Positions 35,777 to 44,264 of a stretch of 64,000 nt of DNA are shown here, piece after piece. Under the pieces are notes generated by a model that was not told the DNA's origin, made no database searches, and saw nothing but the letters and a program-made list of their open reading frames with translations. Where the stretch lies: assembly GCA_041397625.1 (NCBI GenBank), contig JAWKWH010000006.1, forward strand, positions 38,607 through 102,606, written 5' to 3'. The position numbers and the translations under genes are program-made. Position 1 is the first letter of the stretch. The number at the start of each line of letters is the position of its first letter. This DNA is from JAWKWH01 sp041397625 (lineage in GTDB: Bacteria; Pseudomonadota; Alphaproteobacteria; Rhizobiales; Rhizobiaceae).

Positions 35777-36769
35777 ATGCCGCGATCCAATCCATACCGG
35801 CCGTTTTCGCCCGATCCGGACCAGATGGCGCGCGCGCCCGGCGTCTCGGGCAACGCCATCAACGGGCTCGGCGAAGTGGCAAAACGCCGGCCGCGCATGG
35901 TCTACTGGGCGCCCGACCCCGACGACATTCCCCATGGCCGGTTGCAGCGTTGGTTCTACTCGGTCGACCCGGATAATCCGCACATCAACAGGGCACGCCA
36001 GCTGCGCTCCGAAGTTACGAATATTGCCCTTCCGGATGTCGCGCCGCAGCGGACAGAACGAAGCCCGGAGGAGTGGACCGGCCTGCTCAAGCGTTTCGTC
36101 GACGACGGCGATTGCGACATGACCGGCGTCGCCGAAATGTCGCCCGACTGGGTCTATGAGGGCCGCGACGTCGTTTCCTCGCGCATTGTCGTCGTCGGCG
36201 TCCAGCACGACTACGAGGCGATCTCCGCCGCGCCCGAGGCGGTCGCCGGCGCCGAAGTGATCCGCCAGTATGGCCGTGCCGCCGCTTCGGCGCTGAAGAT
36301 TGCCGCCTGGCTGCGCGGTCTCGGCTGGCCCGCCGATCCCGTCACCGGCCCGATGACCGGTTCTGTGGCGCTGATCCCGCCGGCAGTCGCCTGCGGTTTC
36401 GGCGAACTCGGCAAGCACGGCTCGATCATCAATCCCGAATTCGGCGCCTCCTTCCGCCTGTCGGCGGTGCTGACCGACGCGCCGTTCGCGGTCACGCCGG
36501 CGCGAAGCTTCGGCATCGACGAATTCTGCGCCGCCTGCCGCGTCTGCGAGGACGCCTGCCCGCCCGAAGCGATCTTCCACGACAAGCAGACCGTGCGCGG
36601 CGAGGAAAAATGGTATGTCGATTTCGACAAGTGCCTGCCCTTCTTCAACCAGACGCATGGCTGCGCCATCTGCATCGCCGCCTGCCCGTGGAGCCGACCG
36701 GGCGTCGGCCTCAACCTGGCCGGCAAGCTGGCGCGCCGGGCCGAACGGCTTTCCGACGACGGCAACTGA
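35777..36769 (+). CDS. Reductive dehalogenase-like 4Fe-4S protein, short and cytosolic
   Basis: A 330-residue protein whose C-terminal 130 residues match the RdhA pattern closely: FGELGKHGSIINPEFGASFR near 208-227, then two 4Fe-4S clusters with Cys251, 254, 257, 261 and Cys286, 296, 299, 303, the last in CAICIAACPW. KWYVDFDKC between the clusters is also RdhA-like. There is no Tat signal and no fused reductase domain, and it is shorter than the usual 450-700 residues. It may bind cobalamin and act as a cytosolic reductase or demethylase; QueG-like function is an alternative. It lies 95 bp after the demethylation operon and converges with a TRAP transporter. Confidence 0.8.
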   Translation: MPRSNPYRPFSPDPDQMARAPGVSGNAINGLGEVAKRRPRMVYWAPDPDDIPHGRLQRWFYSVDPDNPHINRARQLRSEVTNIALPDVAPQRTERSPEEWTGLLKRFVDDGDCDMTGVAEMSPDWVYEGRDVVSSRIVVVGVQHDYEAISAAPEAVAGAEVIRQYGRAAASALKIAAWLRGLGWPADPVTGPMTGSVALIPPAVACGFGELGKHGSIINPEFGASFRLSAVLTDAPFAVTPARSFGIDEFCAACRVCEDACPPEAIFHDKQTVRGEEKWYVDFDKCLPFFNQTHGCAICIAACPWSRPGVGLNLAGKLARRAERLSDDGN

Positions 36770-36771
36770 AA

Positions 36772-36793
36772 GGGGCGCCGTCGCAGGCGCCCC
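36772..36793. terminator. Bidirectional stem-loop terminator
   Basis: GGGGCGCC (36772-36779) and GGCGCCCC (36786-36793) form a perfect 8-bp GC stem around GTCGCA. It sits between the convergent RdhA-like and TRAP binding-protein genes. There is no long T-run on either side, so it may be only moderately efficient. Confidence 0.6.
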
Positions 36794-36820
36794 GTCCATG
36801 CGTGAAGCCGCGGTTGGCGA

Positions 36821-37855
36821 TCAGGTATAGCGATAGGGCCTGCCGGCCTTGGCCATCGCCGCGTTGTAGGTGCGGAAGACGTCGACCACCTTGGCCTTGA
36901 TCTCCGATTCGGCGGCGATCTCGTCCCAGAACTTCACCGCTGCGTCCTCCACCTGCTGCCATTCGGCATCCGGGATGGAGGTCAACTGCATCTTGGTGCC
37001 GTTGACGCGCAGGTCGGCCTCGCCGCCCCAGTACCACCATTGGCGGTAATAGTGGCTCTGGTCGAAGCACACCCGCATCAGTTCCTTCAGGTTGTCGGGC
37101 ACCTCGTTCCAGCGATCCTGGTTGGCGAAGAAATGGCCGATCCAGGCGCCGGAAATGTTGTTGGTGAGGAAATAGTTGGTCACGTCGGCCCAGCCGACCG
37201 TGTAGTCCTCGGTGATGCCCGACCAGGCGATGCCGTCAAGTTCGCCGGTCTGCACCGCGACCTCGATGTCCTCCCACGGCAGCGTCACCGGCACGACGCC
37301 GAACTGCGCCAGGAAGCGGCCGGCGGTGGGGAAGGTGAAGACGCGCTTGCCCTTCAGGTCGGCGAGCGACTTGATCGGGTCCTTGGTGTTGAAGTGGCAC
37401 GGATCCCACGAGCCTGCGGAAATGTGCTGAACGCCGACCTTGGCATATTCCGCCTCCCAGATCTCCTTCAGGCCGAACTTGTTGAACAGCACCGGCACGT
37501 CGAGCGAGTAGCGCGAGGCGAACGGGAAGTAGCCGCCGAACACGGTCACCTCTGTCGGCGAGGCCATGGAATCATCGTCCGACTGCACGGCGTCGATCGT
37601 GCCGGCCTGCATGGCGCGGAACAGTTCCGCCGTCGGCACGAGCTGGTCGGAGGTGTAGAGCTCGATCTGCATCTGGTCGCCGGCGATCTTGTTGAAACTG
37701 TCGATCGCCGGCTTGACCACGTGCTCGGCCAGCGCCGGGCCGGCATAGGTTTGCAGGCGCCACTTGATCGTCGACTGGGCGATTGCCGGCGCGGCGAGCG
37801 CGGCGGCGCCCGTGGCCCCTGCGGCCCCGGTCAGGAATTTGCGTCGTGTGGTCAT
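36821..37855 (-). CDS. TRAP transporter substrate-binding protein (DctP family, mannitol/chloroaromatic type)
   Basis: A 344-residue periplasmic binding protein with a Tat-type signal: TTRRKFLTG followed by a hydrophobic stretch and cleavage after AIAQ near residue 27. The family block ALAEHVVKPAIDSFNKIAGD, QIELYTSDQLVPTAELFRAM and the DELDGI-like QTGELDGIAWSG near 207-218 fit the COG4663 subgroup known for mannitol/chloroaromatic or keto-acid ligands. WYWGGEAD is a marker of that subgroup. It is the last gene of a Q-M-P operon, 55 bp after the large permease. The ligand is not determined. Confidence 0.88.
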   Translation of the reverse strand: MTTRRKFLTGAAGATGAAALAAPAIAQSTIKWRLQTYAGPALAEHVVKPAIDSFNKIAGDQMQIELYTSDQLVPTAELFRAMQAGTIDAVQSDDDSMASPTEVTVFGGYFPFASRYSLDVPVLFNKFGLKEIWEAEYAKVGVQHISAGSWDPCHFNTKDPIKSLADLKGKRVFTFPTAGRFLAQFGVVPVTLPWEDIEVAVQTGELDGIAWSGITEDYTVGWADVTNYFLTNNISGAWIGHFFANQDRWNEVPDNLKELMRVCFDQSHYYRQWWYWGGEADLRVNGTKMQLTSIPDAEWQQVEDAAVKFWDEIAAESEIKAKVVDVFRTYNAAMAKAGRPYRYT

Positions 37856-37910
37856 GATGCTCTCCTTGCTTTGTGGTTATGGTTGTCAGCGAAACCCCGA
37901 ATACCGCACC

Positions 37911-39251
37911 CTATCTGTTGTAGACGTGATCGGGCAGCCACAGCGCGATCCCCGGAAACGCCATGATCAGCATCAGCGCCAGCAGCATGACGCCGACGAA
38001 GGGCGTGATCGAGGCGTAGATGTCGCGCAGGCCGATCTCCGGCGGCGCCATGGCGCGCATCAGGAACAGGTTGTAGCCGAAGGGCGGCGTCATGTAGGCG
38101 ATCTGCGTCGTGATCGTGTAGAGCACGCCGTACCAGATGAGCACCTCGCCGCGCGGCATGCCGAGATCGAGCTGCGCGACCAGCGGGATGTAGAGCGGCG
38201 CAACGATGACCAGCATGGCGGTGTCGTCGAGGAACGTGCCCATCAGCAGGAACGAGACCTGCATCAGGATCAGGATCACCCACGGATTGAGACCGAGCTG
38301 CTCGGTGAACAGATTGTCGATCGCCTTGACCGCGCCGAGCCCGTCGAACACGGCGCCGAAGCCGAGCGCGGCGAGGATGATCCACATGAACATGCAGGAG
38401 ATCGCCAGCGTCTGGCGCACGGAGACCTCGAACACCTCGCTCGTCATCCGCCCCTTGATCACCGCGGCGAGGAAGGCGGTCATCGCGCCGACGGCCGAGG
38501 CCTCGACCAGGCTGGTCCAGCCGTTGACGAAGGGGATCATCATGGCGCCGAAGATCGCCAGCGGCAGCACGCCGGCCCGCAGCAGGCGCAGCTTCTCCGC
38601 CAGCGGCACGTTGCGCTCGTCCTTCGACAGCGCCGGGCCGAGATGCGGCTGCAGCTTACAGCGGATGGCGATGTAGATGACGAACATCCCCGCCATCATC
38701 AGGCCGGGGATGACGCCGGCGAGCCACAACTGGCCGACCGGCTGGCGCGCGATCATGGCATAGAGCACCAGCACCACCGAGGGCGGCACCAGGATGCCGA
38801 GCGAGGAGCCGGCCTGGATGACGCCGGTCACCATACGCTTGTCGTATCCTCGCCTGAGCAGTTCGGGCAGCGCGATCGTCGCGCCGATGGCCATGCCGGC
38901 CACGCTCAGCCCGTTCATCGCCGAGATCAGCACCATCAGCCCGATCGTGCCGATGGCGAGTCCGCCATTGACCGGCCCCATCCACACGTGGAACATCTTG
39001 TAAAGATCGTCGGCGATGCGCGATTCCGACAGCACGTAGCCCATGAAGATGAACATCGGCAGGGTCAGCAGCGGATACCACTTCATCAGCTTCATCGCCG
39101 CGGTGAACGGCAGCGCCGAGCCGCCCGTGCCCCACAACAGCAGCGCCGAGACCGCCGCCACGCCGCCGATCGCCGCAAATACGCGCTGGCCGGTCATCAG
39201 CATCAGCATCATCGACGAGAACATCATGATGGCGATCATCTCGTAAGACAT
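37911..39251 (-). CDS. TRAP transporter large permease (DctM family)
   Basis: A 446-residue membrane protein with about twelve helices that carries out sodium-coupled uptake. Recognisable blocks are PMFIFMGYVLSESRIADDLY, the glycine-rich SSLGILVPPSVVLVLYAM near residues 165-185, and QIAYMTPPFGYNLFLMRAM near residues 385-405. The true start is the ATG at 39251, which shares one base with the small-permease stop; an apparently longer frame upstream is only overlap with that gene. The subgroup is the one that pairs with mannitol/chloroaromatic-type binding proteins. Confidence 0.92.
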   Translation of the reverse strand: MSYEMIAIMMFSSMMLMLMTGQRVFAAIGGVAAVSALLLWGTGGSALPFTAAMKLMKWYPLLTLPMFIFMGYVLSESRIADDLYKMFHVWMGPVNGGLAIGTIGLMVLISAMNGLSVAGMAIGATIALPELLRRGYDKRMVTGVIQAGSSLGILVPPSVVLVLYAMIARQPVGQLWLAGVIPGLMMAGMFVIYIAIRCKLQPHLGPALSKDERNVPLAEKLRLLRAGVLPLAIFGAMMIPFVNGWTSLVEASAVGAMTAFLAAVIKGRMTSEVFEVSVRQTLAISCMFMWIILAALGFGAVFDGLGAVKAIDNLFTEQLGLNPWVILILMQVSFLLMGTFLDDTAMLVIVAPLYIPLVAQLDLGMPRGEVLIWYGVLYTITTQIAYMTPPFGYNLFLMRAMAPPEIGLRDIYASITPFVGVMLLALMLIMAFPGIALWLPDHVYNR

Positions 39252-39757
39252 CACATCTCCACCCCGCGGATCCTTGCGACGTCCTTGATGAACTCCGAAA
39301 GCGCCTGCATCAGCATCAGCACGAAGCCGAAGCACATGATCACCTTGATCGGCCACAGATAGGGCCGCCAGGCGGTCGGGCTGCGCTCGCCGTACTGGAT
39401 GGAATAGGTCGTGCTGTCGATGGCGCCGTAGAGCAGCACGCCGAGATAGAACACCAGCATCAGCACGGTGAAGGCGTCGAACCACGCCTTGCGGCGGTCG
39501 GAGAACTCGCCGTAGATCAGGTCCATGCGCACGTTCGAACCGAGCTGGATCGAGTAGGGCCCGCCGAGGATATAGTAGGCGACCATGGCGAACTGCGCCA
39601 TTTCGAGCGTCCACAGCGACGGCAGGAAGAAGGTCTTGGAGATCGACGACCACAGCAGGATCGCCACCATGACGAACACGCCGTACATGACCAGCCTGCC
39701 GACACGGTAATTGATCGCATCGGCGAAACGGACAAAGGCGACGGCTAGACGGGGCAT
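39251..39757 (-). CDS. TRAP transporter small permease (DctQ family)
   Basis: A 168-residue protein with four membrane helices, the usual topology for DctQ. The segment SLWTLEMAQFAMVAYYILGG in the second helix and the conserved GSNVRMDLIYGEFSDRRKAW are typical. It begins the TRAP operon; the 407 bp upstream hold no convincing gene and presumably its promoter. It forms the membrane complex together with the large permease. Confidence 0.9.
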   Translation of the reverse strand: MPRLAVAFVRFADAINYRVGRLVMYGVFVMVAILLWSSISKTFFLPSLWTLEMAQFAMVAYYILGGPYSIQLGSNVRMDLIYGEFSDRRKAWFDAFTVLMLVFYLGVLLYGAIDSTTYSIQYGERSPTAWRPYLWPIKVIMCFGFVLMLMQALSEFIKDVARIRGVEM

Positions 39758-40164
39758 CCCGCCCCCGATGCAACGGCCGGCCGGCCGAACGGGTCGATGG
39801 CGCGAATCCCTGCCTTTGCGGGCACTGTCAGTTCCATTGTCCGAACACTTCGCCGTCTCCTGATCGAAACAGCGCAGTTCCGATCGCCCTGATCAAATCT
39901 GTATCCAATGCCCCCGGAGGCGAAGTTTGGGAAAATCTGCCATGGGCGTCAATATGGATTAGTTTCGGCGGACGCGGCGCGGTCTCCGTAGCGTTGAGAC
40001 CGGCAAGCCGGGAAACGGTGATGGTGTCCGGCGATCGCATCGTGCGCCCTGCCCTCGTTCGGGTTTCGGGACGCCAAGCTCGGGACCGTAGCCTTGCCGG
40101 GACTTGCCGGCCCCATGCGTTCGATCGCCAGAAACCCGCCTGGAGACGGGCGCAGCCCGGGCTG
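39758..40164. other. Non-coding gap upstream of the TRAP operon
   Basis: About 407 bp between the small TRAP permease and the stop of the CadC-like regulator. A minus-strand open frame of 126 codons covers part of it, but it overlaps the regulator's 3' end, has no ribosome site and reads as Arg/Pro-rich low-complexity sequence in its first half. No terminator, repeat or promoter motif stands out. It probably holds the promoter of the TRAP operon. Confidence 0.4.
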
Positions 40165-41712
40165 TCATCCAGCCGCTTGCGGACGCATGGCCAACACCGC
40201 ATCGGCAAATCGCGGACCGATGGCGGCCATGACCTGCCTGTCGGTCAGGTTCGGCCGCATCCTGTAGGTCTGTTCGACCGTCGATTTTGCCCTGCCCTTG
40301 TCTCCCGAGCGCAGGTAGACGGCGGCGAGCACCAGCAGCGGAAGGTGGGATCGGGCGCCGATGCCGCAGGCCTTGCGCGCCTCGTTAAGCGCCAGCTCGA
40401 GTTCGCCGGCCATCAGGTAGGCGCTGGCCAGCACGCTGACCCACACCGCCAGACGGCCATCCATCGGGCTGATGCGTATGCCGTGCAGGAGGTTCTTGAT
40501 CGCCGGCTCCGCCTCCTCGACCATCAGATGCGCCGCGCCGAGCGCCGCATAGGCCTGGGCATTGTGGGCATTCGTGGCGATCGCATTGTGGAGAAGCGGC
40601 ATGCCGCGATCCGTGATCCCCATGTCCGACAGCGCGCAGCCGACGACACCGAGGACGTTTGAATCCATGGCGTCGAGCTCAAGCGCCGCTTCGACCTCGT
40701 TCAGCGCTTCCTGGATGATCTCGTCCGACCGGTCGATCATGCCGATGCGCTGGCCGAGCGCCAGCGTTAGCGACAGATGTGCATGGCTCAAAGCCAGGTT
40801 CGGCTGCTGTTTAATGGATTGGCGCAGCAGGTCCGCCGCCGCCGCGAAGCTTTCAGGCGTCCAGCCTTTCAGCGCAAGCGTCGTCATCGCTTGCAGAAGC
40901 AGCTGGCGCCCGGTCAATATCCCCTCGGCATTGCCGAGTTCGTTGAACATCGCCTTGATTATCTGGGCTTCGAGCTGCGGGAGAATTGATTCCAGCAGCC
41001 CTGGCAGAATGTCCGTTCCGGCAGGCAGCGCGAATTGCTGCGCCCAGAGGTGGAAGCCGTGACGGGTCTCGATGAGCTGGATGTTGGCCCTGATCTCCTC
41101 GCCCGCCCGCACCAGATTGCCTTCGAGCAGGTAGTTCACGCCCAATTTCGCGCGGGCGGCCTCCGGGGTTTCGCCTCCCCGGGCAAAAGCGGCGCTGACC
41201 TGGCGCGAGGCGATCTTGAGCAGCGGAATGCGGGCCAGGATCGTCGCAAGGTCGCCCGTCAGCCGGTCCGCCAGCGCCACCGGCTCGTTGTCGTCTCCCT
41301 GCGCCTCGAACGGAAGGATCGCCAGCGCCGGATCCGGCACTTCCGTTGCCGCGCCTGAACGATCCTGCGCCGAACCGTTCTCGGCGGTCGTCGGGCCGCC
41401 AGCGGTTTCGACATGGCCGCGAAAGCGGAATCCCCGGCCGCGCACCGTTTCGAGAAGCGCCTGGCTCTCGCCGCTGTCGCCGAGCGCCTTGCGCGCCGAC
41501 TTGATCGCGCTGGAGATCGTTGCATCGGACACGATGCGGCCGTTCCACACTTTTTCGATGATCTCGTCGCGGCCGATGACGCGCCCGGGCTCCCGCACGA
41601 AAAAATGCAGAAGATCGAATACCTGCGGTTCGACGTGGCGCTTTTGGCCGTCCTTCCTGATTTCGAATGCGCCTGCGTCAAGCTCGAAATCGTCGAAGCG
41701 ATAAACGGACAT
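40165..41712 (-). CDS. CadC/OmpR-type winged-helix regulator with TPR domain
   Basis: A 515-residue regulator. Residues 1-100 are an OmpR-type winged helix (HVEPQVFDLLHFFVREPGRV, then DATISSAIKSARKALGDSGE). The rest has a middle segment with LAILPFEAQGDD and repeated helical pairs ending in TPRs from about residue 330 to the C-terminus. No membrane helix is evident, unlike CadC. Proteins of this type with a linker and TPRs are common in Rhizobiales and of unknown signal. It is divergent from a small gene and a methyltransferase, which may be its targets. Its start has GGAGT eight bases upstream. Confidence 0.87.
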   Translation of the reverse strand: MSVYRFDDFELDAGAFEIRKDGQKRHVEPQVFDLLHFFVREPGRVIGRDEIIEKVWNGRIVSDATISSAIKSARKALGDSGESQALLETVRGRGFRFRGHVETAGGPTTAENGSAQDRSGAATEVPDPALAILPFEAQGDDNEPVALADRLTGDLATILARIPLLKIASRQVSAAFARGGETPEAARAKLGVNYLLEGNLVRAGEEIRANIQLIETRHGFHLWAQQFALPAGTDILPGLLESILPQLEAQIIKAMFNELGNAEGILTGRQLLLQAMTTLALKGWTPESFAAAADLLRQSIKQQPNLALSHAHLSLTLALGQRIGMIDRSDEIIQEALNEVEAALELDAMDSNVLGVVGCALSDMGITDRGMPLLHNAIATNAHNAQAYAALGAAHLMVEEAEPAIKNLLHGIRISPMDGRLAVWVSVLASAYLMAGELELALNEARKACGIGARSHLPLLVLAAVYLRSGDKGRAKSTVEQTYRMRPNLTDRQVMAAIGPRFADAVLAMRPQAAG

Positions 41713-41911
41713 TGGCGAACTCCTGCGCCATGGCTTCGGCAGGTCCTGACGGAACGATCCGGCCGATCACCAGAAAATCCCCCGCAAATCTCCAACAAAC
41801 GTTCAAGCGGGGCGTCACCGGATCGGGCATCGATAGCCCGTCAACAGCGAAATCTACCGACAGGCGGACGTTTCAACAAGTCCAGGTCCGCCGAAGCAAC
41901 GGAGCGAAGCG

Positions 41912-42121
41912 ATGTTCGAAGCGCATTTTCCAACCCGGATACTGGTTGCCGTCCTTTCGATCGTGGCCGCGGCCACGATCGGCGAAGCCGCCAATCAGCT
42001 GCGCATCCGCGCGGAAGAACGCGCCCGTCGCAGGGCCTTCCTGCAGATGGTCGCGGTCGAATGCGCCCTGAATGCCCATTCAAGCCGCGTGCACCGAGAA
42101 CGTCGCCTTGCCCGCCGGTAG
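41912..42121 (+). CDS. Small basic protein of unknown function
   Basis: A 69-residue frame with a good ribosome site (GGAG seven bases before the ATG). A hydrophobic stretch, TRILVAVLSIVAAATIG, near residues 8-24 could be a membrane anchor or signal, followed by an Arg-rich tail (RIRAEERARRRAFLQ). It lies between a divergent regulator and a methyltransferase, 40 bp before the latter. No family is recognised. It may be a real small membrane protein co-transcribed with the methyltransferase, but the support is only the ribosome site and the spacing. Confidence 0.5.
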   Translation: MFEAHFPTRILVAVLSIVAAATIGEAANQLRIRAEERARRRAFLQMVAVECALNAHSSRVHRERRLARR

Positions 42122-42161
42122 CCGACCGACAACCCAACCCCGACAAAGAAAGGAACCTGTC

Positions 42162-42992
42162 ATGAACATCGTCACCCAGATCACCTCCGCCCCCGACTTC
42201 GTGGCAATCAAGCAGAAGCAGAACGCCGCCTGGGCATCGGGCGACTATTCGCGCATCGGCATAACGCTGCAGATCGTCGGCGAGCAGCTCGCAGAAGCCG
42301 TCGATCCATCTGCCGGCGCGTCGGTTCTCGATGTCGCCGCCGGAAACGGCAACGCGACGCTCGCCTTCGCCCGTCGCGGCGCCAATGTCACCTCGACCGA
42401 CTATGTCGGCGACCTGCTGGCCCGGGGCCGGGCGCGTGCCGAGGCCGACGGCCTCGACGTTCGCTTCCAGATCGCCGATGCGGAGGCCCTGCCGTTCACC
42501 GACGGCGAGTTCGACGCGGTCGTCTCCACCTTCGGCGTCATGTTTTCCCCAAACCAGGCGCAGGCGGCCGCCGAACTCGCCCGCGTCTGCCGTCCGGGCG
42601 GCAGGATCGGCCTGGCGAACTGGACGCCGTCAAGCTTCATCGGCCAGCTGTTCAAGACCGTCGGCGCCCATGTGCCACCGCCCGCAGGCGTGCAGTCGCC
42701 GGCGCTGTGGGGCGACGAGAACTGGCTGCAAACGGCCTTCGGGGCGAGCGCGGCGTCGATTGAGATCGTGCGGCGCAACTTTATCTTCAGGGCCGAGACC
42801 CCTTCGAGCTTCGTCGACCTCTTCCGCGACTATTACGGCCCCGTGCACAAGGCCTTTCTTGCGCTCGACGAAACGGCTCGCGAAGGTTTCCACGACGCCA
42901 TCGAGGAAACCATCGACCGGTTCAACGTCGCCACGGACGGCTCGATGCGCGTTCCAGGCGAATATCTGGAGGTCGTGATCACCAGGGCCTGA
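42162..42992 (+). CDS. Class I SAM-dependent methyltransferase
   Basis: A 276-residue methyltransferase of the UbiE/type 11 kind. The SAM-binding motif is VLDVAAGNGNATLAFARRGA near residues 54-73, followed by the acidic turn TSTDYVGDLLA and the post-II block DAEALPFTDGEFDAVVSTFG. The ATG at 42162 follows AAAGGAACC. The gene is followed by a bidirectional terminator. The methyl acceptor is unknown. The divergent CadC-like regulator may control it, and the preceding 69-residue gene may be co-transcribed. Confidence 0.88.
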   Translation: MNIVTQITSAPDFVAIKQKQNAAWASGDYSRIGITLQIVGEQLAEAVDPSAGASVLDVAAGNGNATLAFARRGANVTSTDYVGDLLARGRARAEADGLDVRFQIADAEALPFTDGEFDAVVSTFGVMFSPNQAQAAAELARVCRPGGRIGLANWTPSSFIGQLFKTVGAHVPPPAGVQSPALWGDENWLQTAFGASAASIEIVRRNFIFRAETPSSFVDLFRDYYGPVHKAFLALDETAREGFHDAIEETIDRFNVATDGSMRVPGEYLEVVITRA

Positions 42993-43024
42993 CGCCCGTC
43001 CCACCCATCTCGACACAAAAAAGA

Positions 43025-43049
43025 AACCCGCCGCAAGTTGCGGCGGGTT
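43025..43049. terminator. Bidirectional terminator between methyltransferase and OmpA genes
   Basis: AACCCGCCGC (43025-43034) pairs with GCGGCGGGTT (43040-43049) around AAGTT. An A-rich stretch on the left (AAAAAAGAAA) gives the T-run for the minus strand. It ends both the methyltransferase (plus) and OmpA (minus) transcripts. Confidence 0.78.
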
Positions 43050-43070
43050 ATCGATTCCGTCATCTGCGGA

Positions 43071-43727
43071 TCAGGTGACCGGCGCGAGCTGGATTTCCAC
43101 GCGGCGGTTCGCCGCCCTGCCCTCAGCCGTGTTGTTGGAGGCGATCGGCTGGGTCTCGCCGAAACCGACCACCGAGAAACGGCGGCCGTCGACGCCCTGG
43201 CCGTTGAGGTAGTTGGCGACCGAAAGCGCGCGGCGCTGCGACAGGCCGTAATTGTAGGAATCATCGCCCGACGAATCGGTATGACCGTTCACGTCGACGA
43301 CGGTGCGGTTGTACTTTTTCAGCACCAGCGCCACCGAGTTCAGCACCGGATAGAACGATCCCTTGACCGCGTCCTGGTCGACGTCGAAGGTGATGTTGGA
43401 CGGCATGTTCAGCACGATGACGTTGCCATTGCGCGTCACCGACACGCCGGTGCCGCGAAGCTGGTCGCGGATTTCGGCTTCCTGCTTGTCCATATAGGCG
43501 CCGACACCGCCGCCGGCGAGCGCGCCGATGCCGGCGCCGATCAGCACGGCATTGCGCTGGGCGCGCGGGCTGCCGCCGACAGCAAGGCCGGCGAGCGCGC
43601 CGAGGCCGGCGCCGATGCCGGCGCCCGCCGCAGTGTTGGAAACCTTCTGCCGGCCCGTATAGGGGTCCGTGGTACAGGCGGCCGCAAGCGTTGCAGCGGC
43701 CACGACGGCTATGATCCTGGTTTTCAT
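43071..43727 (-). CDS. OmpA-family outer-membrane lipoprotein with glycine zipper
   Basis: A 218-residue protein. The signal peptide ends in the lipobox LAAAC, so Cys18 is lipidated. A glycine-zipper region (GAGIGAGLGALAGLAVGG and GAGIGALAGGGVGAYMD) spans residues 34-80, followed by an OmpA-like peptidoglycan-binding domain with VDVNGHTDSSGDDSYN, LSQRRALSVANYL and AANRRVEIQL. This is the YiaD architecture. The ATG at 43727 has GGAGAGGG seven bases upstream; the frame extends further upstream without any conserved sequence. It anchors the outer membrane to the cell wall. Confidence 0.92.
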   Translation of the reverse strand: MKTRIIAVVAAATLAAACTTDPYTGRQKVSNTAAGAGIGAGLGALAGLAVGGSPRAQRNAVLIGAGIGALAGGGVGAYMDKQEAEIRDQLRGTGVSVTRNGNVIVLNMPSNITFDVDQDAVKGSFYPVLNSVALVLKKYNRTVVDVNGHTDSSGDDSYNYGLSQRRALSVANYLNGQGVDGRRFSVVGFGETQPIASNNTAEGRAANRRVEIQLAPVT

Positions 43728-44264
43728 GTTAATACCCTCTCCGGCCGCCCCCGGCGGCAAATGGTCCGCTGTCGGACCGTCAACAAGACGCGGGCGGAAC
43801 AGGTTGAAAACTTGCCGCACGCCCTCAAGCCCGTCTTTCAGCCCGAAATCGGGCAAAAGCGTGGTGGAGATGCCGTGGTTGTGGACAGGCGGCAAAGCGG
43901 CAATGTCGCGCGGTATCGTCTCCCTGCAAGGGGAGGAGACGCCTGCACCCGCGCTTTTCGCGGCGGTTTTATCCCCGCCCGCCAATATTGTGAAACAATC
44001 CACCCGTCGCCTCCAAGGGAAGCCGGGTCTAGAACCGGCCCGGCGGAGGCGGTGGCGATCCCCGCAAGGGTGATCGTCGACGGGCGGTCACGGCACCGCA
44101 CCGCACTGCCTCGATGAGCGATCCATTCGACCGCCCGTCTTCCCGCTTTCGCGTTTCCTCCCGGCCATCGAAGCGAAGCGGATCAGGCCGGACCGTGGGT
44201 CGACCGCAGCGCGAGCCGTGGTGGGGCGTCGCCGCGCTCCATGGCCGAATGCCGATACAGCTTG
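43728..44264. other. Non-coding gap between OmpA and LysR genes
   Basis: About 537 bp upstream of the OmpA gene and downstream of the LysR gene. Open frames here read as Arg/Pro-rich shadows with no ribosome sites. The 60 bp next to the OmpA start hold its ribosome site and presumably its promoter. The rest shows no repeat, tRNA or clear terminator. Confidence 0.4.

Noticed and set aside
39828..40208. Possible 126-codon minus-strand gene upstream of the TRAP operon
   Set aside because: Starts inside the 3' end of the regulator without a ribosome site, and shows no recognisable domain.
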